Below are positions 14,683 to 19,318 of a DNA stretch of 19,318 nt, one piece after another. The position numbers and the translations under genes were made by a program. Each line of letters opens with the position of its first letter. Within the stretch, counting starts at the first letter, position 1. Source of the stretch: an uncultured Alphaproteobacteria bacterium. Lineage in GTDB: Bacteria; Pseudomonadota; Alphaproteobacteria; Micavibrionales; Micavibrionaceae. The stretch lies in assembly GCA_946481105.1 (NCBI GenBank), contig CAMLMM010000036.1, positions 1 through 19,318 on the forward strand, written 5' to 3'. The notes beneath the pieces are model-generated. The model did not search any database and was not told where the DNA came from. It was given only the letters and a program-made list of their open reading frames with translations.

Positions 14683-15342
14683 ATGAAGGGACAAAAATAC
14701 TTTTTCGACGCGAATAATTTTGATCAGGTGGTTGTTCCGGAACCAGATCCGGACCTGCCGCCCCCCCCTCCTGTATTTTCGCTGGAGGAACTGGGGCAGG
14801 CCAAGGACGAGTCTTTTGCCCAGGGTCGGGCCGAGGGAATTCAGGCCGAAAAAAACAGCCGCCAGAATTATGTGGCTGCCCAGGTGGCTACGCTGAATAA
14901 TGAGATACGCGCGCTTATCCTGGCCGAGCAGATACGAGAGAAAAGATTTGAGGCGGAAGTCGTCGCGCTCTGCCATAGCCTCATGTCCAAACTTTTTCCC
15001 ATTCTGACCGAAAATAACGGCACACAGGAAATTGAAGCCATTATTGCCGGGGTGCTGCAGTCACAGGATAAATCAAAAATCCTTATTGAAGTTCCCACCG
15101 AAGATGTTGAAGAAATCTACACCAGCCTGCTGGCGATGAAAGATGTCGAAGGGCAATTTGAAGTCGTGGGGGCCGCCGACCTTACTCCCGGCTCCTGCCG
15201 CATGAAATGGCAGGATGGCGGGGCCGTAAGGGATCATAAAGCCTTGGCTGAGAGTATTTTAAAGGAAATTGATGATGTGCTTGCCCAAAAGGGGCAAAAA
15301 GGCCAGAATAACGAATCTATGGATGTCTTTAAGGGAGAATGA
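14683..15342 (+). CDS. fliH: Flagellar export ATPase regulator FliH (FlbE-type)
   Basis: FliH holds the export ATPase FliI and links it to the C ring through FliN. The 219-residue protein starts with KYFFDANNFD, then a proline run (PDLPPPPP, about 23-30). A helical, charged stretch with AKDESFAQGRAEGIQAEKN follows, the FliH/YscL-type region. The C-terminal half has VALCHSLMSKLFP (about 93-105), the repeated helix-forming IEAIIAGVL and the ending PGSCRMKWQDGGAVRD, typical of the family. The similarity is by pattern and position; in Caulobacter the gene at this place is named flbE. AAAGG precedes the ATG. It overlaps or nearly abuts fliN. fliI is not in the window. Confidence 0.85.
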   Translation: MKGQKYFFDANNFDQVVVPEPDPDLPPPPPVFSLEELGQAKDESFAQGRAEGIQAEKNSRQNYVAAQVATLNNEIRALILAEQIREKRFEAEVVALCHSLMSKLFPILTENNGTQEIEAIIAGVLQSQDKSKILIEVPTEDVEEIYTSLLAMKDVEGQFEVVGAADLTPGSCRMKWQDGGAVRDHKALAESILKEIDDVLAQKGQKGQNNESMDVFKGE

Positions 15343-15344
15343 TT

Positions 15345-15695
15345 ATGGCTGATCCGGAAAATCCAAGCGGCGCCGATCTGAATTTAGGTGAAATCGACAC
15401 GTCCGGCGTCCCGGTCGAAGAAAACCCGTATGCCGTGGGCGAACCCATGGCGAATGACGTCACCGCCATTTACGACATCCCTGTACAGATTTCCGCCGTG
15501 CTGGGCCGCTCATCAATGAAAGTTTCGCAGTTGCTCAAACTTGGACGCGGTGCCGTGGTCGAACTTGACCGCAAGGTCGGCGAGGCCATTGATATCTATG
15601 TGAACAACCGCCTGGTCGCGCGCGGTGAAGTCGTCGTCGTCGAGGATCGTCTGGGCATCACCATGACCGAGATTGTAAAATCGGAGCAAAGCTAG
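15345..15695 (+). CDS. fliN: Flagellar motor switch protein FliN
   Basis: FliN forms the bottom of the C ring and helps dock the export apparatus. The protein has a short acidic, Pro/Gly-rich N terminus followed by the SpoA (surface presentation of antigens) domain. That domain reads IYDIPVQISAVLGRS, KVSQLLKLGRGAVVELDRKV, then IDIYVNNRLVARGEVVVVED and RLGITMTEIV. This matches FliN closely along its length. Two ATGs are possible. The one at 15339 overlaps the fliH stop codon but is only 1 nt from AGGGAG. The one at 15345 is 7 nt from it, so I choose 15345 (MADPENP, 116 residues). The C-ring partner FliM is not in the window. Confidence 0.95.
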   Translation: MADPENPSGADLNLGEIDTSGVPVEENPYAVGEPMANDVTAIYDIPVQISAVLGRSSMKVSQLLKLGRGAVVELDRKVGEAIDIYVNNRLVARGEVVVVEDRLGITMTEIVKSEQS

Positions 15696-15701
15696 TCTAC
15701 C

Positions 15702-17084
15702 ATGCGTTTAATGATTATCGGTCATCTGGAAGGTTATATCAGCGCCGCCGGGAAAATAGCCCTGCAACGCGGCGCGAAGGTTATCCATTGCGAAGATACG
15801 GAACAGGCTCTCGGCGCTTTGCGTAACGGCAAAGGTGCCGATCTGGTGATGGTCGATGTCAAACAGAAGATCGGCGCGTTTATCGAAGAACTGAAAAACG
15901 AACGCATTCACGTGCCCGTGATTGCCTGCGGCATCGGCACCGATGCCCGCGCGGCGGTCAAAGCCATTCAGGAAGGCGCAAAAGAATACGTCCCGCTGCC
16001 GCCGGATGCCGACCTGATTGCCGCGATTTTCGCTGCGGTCACCGAAGACAATAATACGATGATTGCCACCGACCCGGCCATGAAACAGGTCGTGGCGATG
16101 GCTGATAAGATCGCTCCGTCCGAAGCCACAGTCCTTATCACCGGCGAGTCCGGGACCGGTAAGGAAGTGATGTCGCAATATATTCACCGCAAATCCAAAC
16201 GCGGCAATGGCCCGTTCATTGCGGTCAACTGCGCGGCCATTCCGGAAAGCCTGCTGGAATCTGAACTCTTCGGCCATGAAAAAGGCGCTTTCACAGGCGC
16301 TGTTGGCAGACGCCTGGGTAAATTTGAAGAAGCCAATGGCGGAACCATCCTTCTCGATGAAGTATCGGAAATGCACCCGATGCTACAGGCAAAACTGCTG
16401 CGCGCCATTCAGGAACGCGAAATTACCCGCATCGGCAGTAACGATGCCGTGAAGGTCAATGTGCGCATTATCGCGACATCCAATCGCAATCTGGAAGAAT
16501 CCGTGACCAAAGGCGAATTCCGCGAAGATTTATACTTCCGCCTGAATGTCGTGAATATCCGCCTGCCTGCCCTGCGCGAACGCAAAGGCGACCTGCCGCC
16601 ATTGGCGCAATTCTTTCTTGATAAGTTCTCAGAGCAAAATGGTCTGGGTAAAAAGAAACTCTCTGCCGAAGGTGCAGCAAAAATTCAGGCCCATCACTGG
16701 CGCGGTAATATCCGCGAGCTGGAAAACACTATGCACCGTGCCGTCCTCGTGTCCATGCAGGATGAAATCGAAGCCGATGCCATTCACATTGCCGGCATGG
16801 CCAGCGCGGCCAACGCGCCTGCCGCCGCACCGAACCAGGCTCCAAGCATGGCAGGTGTGTCACCGTCAACCACATCGGCCCCTGCCGTTAAAAACGAAGC
16901 GGCGGTCGTGAATTTGGTCGGTCGCACCATCGCCGATGTCGAACGCGATATGATTTTGAATACGCTGGACCATTGCCTCGGCAACCGTACCCATGCGGCA
17001 AATATCCTCGGTATCTCCATCCGCACCCTGCGCAATAAAATCTCGCAGTACCGTGATGAAGGTCTGGATATCAAGGAAGCCTAA
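15702..17084 (+). CDS. flbD: Sigma-54-dependent transcriptional activator FlbD
   Basis: FlbD is the flagellar activator that, with sigma-54, turns on later flagellar genes in Caulobacter-type regulation. The 460-residue protein has a receiver-like domain (1-115), an AAA+ domain with Walker A GESGTGKE (148-155), the sigma-54 contact loop GAFTGA (195-200), GGTILLDE (213-220) and the arginine-finger region FREDLYFRLNV (273-283). A Pro/Ala-rich linker (about 366-398) leads to a Fis-type helix-turn-helix at about 420-447 (NRTHAANILGISIRTLRNKI). The receiver is degenerate: Asp52 is at the phosphorylation position, but the acidic pair is replaced by IIGHLE and the usual Lys near 100 is absent (VPLPPD). 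This agrees with the atypical Caulobacter FlbD. It is the last gene of the operon, 6 bp after fliN. Confidence 0.93.
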   Translation: MRLMIIGHLEGYISAAGKIALQRGAKVIHCEDTEQALGALRNGKGADLVMVDVKQKIGAFIEELKNERIHVPVIACGIGTDARAAVKAIQEGAKEYVPLPPDADLIAAIFAAVTEDNNTMIATDPAMKQVVAMADKIAPSEATVLITGESGTGKEVMSQYIHRKSKRGNGPFIAVNCAAIPESLLESELFGHEKGAFTGAVGRRLGKFEEANGGTILLDEVSEMHPMLQAKLLRAIQEREITRIGSNDAVKVNVRIIATSNRNLEESVTKGEFREDLYFRLNVVNIRLPALRERKGDLPPLAQFFLDKFSEQNGLGKKKLSAEGAAKIQAHHWRGNIRELENTMHRAVLVSMQDEIEADAIHIAGMASAANAPAAAPNQAPSMAGVSPSTTSAPAVKNEAAVVNLVGRTIADVERDMILNTLDHCLGNRTHAANILGISIRTLRNKISQYRDEGLDIKEA

Positions 17085-17094
17085 ATTCTTTGGT

Positions 17095-17787
17095 TTACTG
17101 AGGGATACAATCAAGAACTGTTAATTCTCTGGCGGATTGCGTGGCTTTGGGCACATGTGGTGATGAATGAGCACATGCTCGTTCCAAGCCCCAGTCGCAA
17201 CCTGCGAGAAATGTCACGCTTCCTTCTGGTGTAAGGTAAGCAGGTCCAAGTTCAGCTACTGAAACAGCTCGTTTATTTTCCCACAAGGCTTCGTTTGATT
17301 CACGCGTGATATGAAACAGAACAACTCCCAGACCATAATGGTGCAAAAGAATTCGCGTACCACGATTACGCGTTACTTCTTCAGGGAGTGGTTTTGCCAT
17401 CTGATCGAAGATGCGTTGTATATTGCCGCGAAAATCAAGATGGGGTCGAAACATTGATTCATTCTCTGTACGCATGACAGGCCTTACAGAAGCATATTTC
17501 CTTCGCATCTCAATAATGTGAGAGGCTGTGCGTCTGTCCCTGGCTTGCTCAACTCTGCCGTCATATGGCTCAGGTGGTAACCAGACAAGCGCCTGTTTAC
17601 CGCTGCGTATAGATATCATGGCCTCTTCGTGAGCATTCGATATGCTGGTTGCTTGACTTACAACAATATTTGACGGGTAATTGGTAGGGCTTACCTCACT
17701 ATATACCATGCCATCGGGCACCGGGTGCCCTTGGGTAAAGCTGTATACGCAGGATAAATCTATATCTGTATGGGACTCTGTAAACAT
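17095..17787 (-). CDS. Conserved hypothetical protein (possibly DUF1826-like)
   Basis: I cannot name this 230-residue protein with confidence. It has no membrane segment or signal peptide. Features are a short GKQALVWLPPEP (63-74), a basic stretch EMRRKYASVRPVMR (93-106) and a C-terminal region. That region has NRGTRILLHHYGLGVVLF (141-158), YLTPEGSVTFLAGCDWGLER (184-203) and HSSPHVP (207-213). The order 'W-x-P-P', 'R-G-T', 'G-x-x-x-F/L-x-G-x-x-W', 'H-S/R-S-P' recalls DUF1826 proteins, but this is a loose recollection. It ends 10 bp from the end of flbD, convergent with it, with no clear terminator between. It has no Shine-Dalgarno sequence and a promoter directly against the ATG. The rarer-looking codon use suggests a gene of different history from the flagellar operon, which I could not measure. 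Confidence 0.6.
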   Translation of the reverse strand: MFTESHTDIDLSCVYSFTQGHPVPDGMVYSEVSPTNYPSNIVVSQATSISNAHEEAMISIRSGKQALVWLPPEPYDGRVEQARDRRTASHIIEMRRKYASVRPVMRTENESMFRPHLDFRGNIQRIFDQMAKPLPEEVTRNRGTRILLHHYGLGVVLFHITRESNEALWENKRAVSVAELGPAYLTPEGSVTFLAGCDWGLERACAHSSPHVPKATQSARELTVLDCIPQ

Positions 17788-17808
17788 AGGCTTTTTATAA
17801 AGCAGCCT
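17788..17808. promoter_or_regulatory. Imperfect palindrome over the -10 region of the hypothetical gene
   Basis: AGGCT (17788-17792) and AGCCT (17804-17808) flank an 11-bp core containing the symmetric TTTATAAA. The palindrome covers the -10 box, the discriminator and the expected start point. It may be an operator; a hairpin at the very 5' end of the RNA is excluded because only its first arm would be transcribed. Confidence 0.35.
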
Positions 17809-17822
17809 ATTAATTATGTCAA
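17794..17822 (-). promoter_or_regulatory. Sigma-70-type promoter, predicted leaderless, for the hypothetical gene
   Basis: On the minus strand TTGACA (17817-17822), followed by TAATTAAT, stands 17 nt from TATAAA (17794-17799). Six nt (AAGCCT) then lead into the ATG at 17787, so transcription should begin at the start codon. The -35 box begins 4 nt after the stop codon of the upstream isomerase-family gene. Confidence 0.75.
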
Positions 17823-17826
17823 TAAA

Positions 17827-18183
17827 TTACTGAGACGCCTTAACGTAAGTATCTTTATCCAGATCGCGAATTTCAGCTGTAAAATTGCAGGGTTTCCCGG
17901 CATCCGATTGGGCAAAAGCTTCCTGAGTCACCGCCAGCAACCGCGCCGCGCTGTCTTTTCTTACTTGCTCTTCACGGGGCAGGATAGCCAGTTGCACATG
18001 CACGAATTCCTTATCGCCTTCGGCCACCAGATAATCCTGATGTTTTACCATCCGGCTTTTGAAATCCTGCACTTTGTATGTCGGACTCAGGTCGATCAGC
18101 GTATCCTGCAATTTTTTCAGGAATTCGCGCTTATCGGCGGGGCCATTCAGATTGGCGGAATATTCGACCGTGATATGGGGCAT
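17827..18183 (-). CDS. 5-carboxymethyl-2-hydroxymuconate isomerase (CHMI) family protein
   Basis: The 118-residue protein belongs to the CHMI branch of the tautomerase superfamily, which uses an N-terminal proline as catalytic base after removal of Met. It starts MPHITVEYSANL, giving Pro1, and includes KVQDFKSRMVKHQDYLVAEG and FVHVQLAILP, split by charged residues, which match the family pattern. HpcD/HpaF act in homoprotocatechuate breakdown, but no other aromatic pathway gene is nearby, so a different keto-enol substrate is quite possible. It begins 2 bp after the gpmA stop codon and is surely co-transcribed with it. The downstream neighbour has its own promoter 4 bp past the stop. Confidence 0.8.
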   Translation of the reverse strand: MPHITVEYSANLNGPADKREFLKKLQDTLIDLSPTYKVQDFKSRMVKHQDYLVAEGDKEFVHVQLAILPREEQVRKDSAARLLAVTQEAFAQSDAGKPCNFTAEIRDLDKDTYVKASQ

Positions 18184-18185
18184 GA

Positions 18186-18821
18186 TTACGCCGCCAGCTT
18201 ATCGGCCAGATAATATTTCGCCACACGCTTGCCGTTTTCAAACTCAATCACCAGCGGCGACCCGGTCGGGATTTCCGTGGCGTTGATATTTTCAGGCGTG
18301 TTTTCCCCGATGATAATCAGCAAGGCACGCAATGAATTTCCATGCGCGGCGACGAGGATATTTTTCCCGGCATCGAGTTGCGGTTTGATGACCGCTTCAT
18401 AATACGGGCGCACGCGCTTCTCAACGACATCCTGCAGGCTCTCGCCACCAGGTGGCTGCACGTCATAGGAACGGCGCCAGATATGCACCTGCTCCTCACC
18501 ATATTTCTGTTTCGTTTCGTCTTTATTGAGGCCCGTCAGGTCGCCGTAATCACGTTCGCGCAAATCATCATGCTTGATCATGCTTGCAATCAGGTTTTCC
18601 TGCCCTGCTTCTTTCAGCGCAATTTCAGCCGTCGTGTAAGCGCGTTGCAATGTCGATGTGTAAACCTGATCAAATTTTATTCCGGCTTTGGCAATATTTT
18701 GTCCTGAAACTTTGGCTTCGGAAATCCCCTGCTCGCTCAATTCAATATTGTGAAACCCGGTAAAGCGATTTTCGAGGTTCCACTGGCTCTGGCCGTGGCG
18801 CATAAGGACTAAACGGTTCAT
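18186..18821 (-). CDS. gpmA: 2,3-bisphosphoglycerate-dependent phosphoglycerate mutase
   Basis: GpmA interconverts 3- and 2-phosphoglycerate in glycolysis and gluconeogenesis through a phosphohistidine. The 211-residue protein has LMRHGQSQWNLENRFTGF (6-23) with His9 as the phosphorylated residue, TSTLQRAYTTAEI (55-67) with Arg60, LRERDYGDLTGLNK (87-100) with Glu89 as acid/base, RRSYDVQPPGGESLQD and AAHGNSLRALL (158-168) with His160. It is shorter than E. coli GpmA (250), as in many alphaproteobacterial forms. A strong CAGGAGA ribosome-binding site lies 6 nt before the ATG and is one arm of an inverted repeat. A CHMI-family gene follows at 2 bp. Confidence 0.94.
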   Translation of the reverse strand: MNRLVLMRHGQSQWNLENRFTGFHNIELSEQGISEAKVSGQNIAKAGIKFDQVYTSTLQRAYTTAEIALKEAGQENLIASMIKHDDLRERDYGDLTGLNKDETKQKYGEEQVHIWRRSYDVQPPGGESLQDVVEKRVRPYYEAVIKPQLDAGKNILVAAHGNSLRALLIIIGENTPENINATEIPTGSPLVIEFENGKRVAKYYLADKLAA

Positions 18822-18827
18822 TACTAT

Positions 18828-18852
18828 CTCCTGAATTTTTCATTATCAGGAG
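18828..18852 (-). promoter_or_regulatory. Inverted repeat containing the gpmA Shine-Dalgarno sequence
   Basis: On the minus strand CTCCTGA (18846-18852) is followed after 11 nt by TCAGGAG (18828-18834), which is the gpmA ribosome-binding site. A 7-bp hairpin would hide that site. A -10-like GATAAT lies between the arms (18840-18845 region), so a transcript starting there would lack the first arm; the hairpin matters only for transcripts starting further upstream. Confidence 0.45.
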
Positions 18853-18886
18853 TAATGCAAATTGTTAGCCTACGCAATACAGAGGA

Positions 18887-19261
18887 TTAATTAGGCTTAA
18901 ACCCGGCGAATTTTTCGGCGCAAATTTTCAAAGTTTCAGAAATGAAATGAGCGGAATCACCATTGAAATTCACAACACGCTCCATATCCGCAGTATCTGG
19001 AGCAGATGCGCCAGCTTTCATGGCTTTGGCGGTCGCATAACCATAGTCGTAACTTAATTTGCCTGGTTGCCCTGCATTTTTCTGTGTCGCCTCACAATCA
19101 GCTAGTGTTATTGTACCATCCTCTGCTTTGGCAAAGACTACACGGGCATTCAGATAGAAACTCTGCGATTCATGCTCAATTGTATCGGGTGTGCGGTTTG
19201 TGCAGGCGCAGCCGCCCAAAGCAATCACTGTTCCCAAAAAAGCAGAGCTAAGCTTTCTCAT
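18887..19261 (-). CDS. Small predicted lipoprotein
   Basis: The 124-residue protein begins with MRKLSSAFLGTVIALGGCAC, a classic lipoprotein signal: two basic residues, a hydrophobic core and a lipobox LGGC with Cys18 as the lipid-attached residue. The mature part is short, with SFYLNARVVFAKAEDG, two further Cys residues (about 55 and 114) that could form a disulfide, and no domain I recognise. No Asp follows Cys18 (Ala19), so under the E. coli rule it would go to the outer membrane. AGAGG before the ATG supports the start. It is upstream of gpmA in the same direction with 65 bp between; co-transcription is possible. The last 57 bp of the window hold its upstream region. Confidence 0.75.
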   Translation of the reverse strand: MRKLSSAFLGTVIALGGCACTNRTPDTIEHESQSFYLNARVVFAKAEDGTITLADCEATQKNAGQPGKLSYDYGYATAKAMKAGASAPDTADMERVVNFNGDSAHFISETLKICAEKFAGFKPN

Positions 19262-19318
19262 GATCTTTACCTCTTTTGTTAGGTCAGTACCCGTTCCTTT
19301 AAATCACTCCTGGCACAA

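Noticed and set aside
15339..15344. Upstream ATG of fliN overlapping the fliH stop codon
   Set aside because: It is only 1 nt from the AGGGAG ribosome-binding site, whereas the ATG at 15345 is at the ideal 7 nt; kept only as an alternative start.
18865..18900. AGCCTA / TAGGCT hairpin at the end of the lipoprotein gene as a terminator
   Set aside because: The loop is 19 nt, the stem only 6 bp, it overlaps the stop codon and no T run follows on the minus strand.

Overview
The window looks like chromosomal DNA of a motile alphaproteobacterium. The pointers are a DUF4167 gene in the prmC / DUF4167 / clpB neighbourhood typical of that class, a fliF-fliG-fliH-fliN-flbD operon laid out as in Caulobacter, a FlbD with the same kind of degenerate receiver domain, and CtrA-type (TTAA-N7-TTAA) and CcrM-type (GANTC) sites in front of that operon. 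Composition appears to be near 50 % GC (not counted). A Rhodospirillales- or Micavibrio-like lineage would fit, but the sequence alone does not settle it. I see no insertion sequence, phage gene, CRISPR array, tRNA or rRNA.

Region 1 (1-6804, all minus strand): the first 565 codons of clpB behind a near-perfect heat-shock (sigma-32) promoter; an ApaH/PPP-type phosphatase; DUF4167 with a strong terminator; prmC, the release-factor methyltransferase, 8 bp downstream of an arginine-deiminase/amidinotransferase-family enzyme; a 245-residue orphan membrane protein; and a low-affinity-iron-permease-family membrane protein.

Region 2 (6925-10937, plus strand): yejB and yejE, two permeases of a peptide ABC importer, then an M20D metallopeptidase closely linked to them (a plausible import-then-hydrolyse unit). 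A GNAT acetyltransferase follows after a 179-bp gap. The substrate-binding protein and ATPase of the transporter are not here.

Region 3 (10999-17084): a FlaG-like flagellar-associated gene on the minus strand, a 427-bp control region, then fliF (MS ring), fliG and fliN (C-ring switch), fliH (export) and flbD (sigma-54 activator of later flagellar genes). The control region holds a perfect CtrA box and seven GANTC sites in 157 bp.

Region 4 (17095-19261, minus strand): a hypothetical gene convergent with flbD, a small carboxymethyl-hydroxymuconate-isomerase-family gene tightly coupled to gpmA (phosphoglycerate mutase), and a small lipoprotein.

The most interesting regulatory theme is a set of three genes (starts at 5548, 6329 and 17787) that share a TTGACATAAT promoter placed right after the previous stop codon, with the -10 box only 6-7 nt before the ATG. 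They are predicted to make leaderless mRNAs. One of these promoters carries a second full CtrA box inside its spacer.
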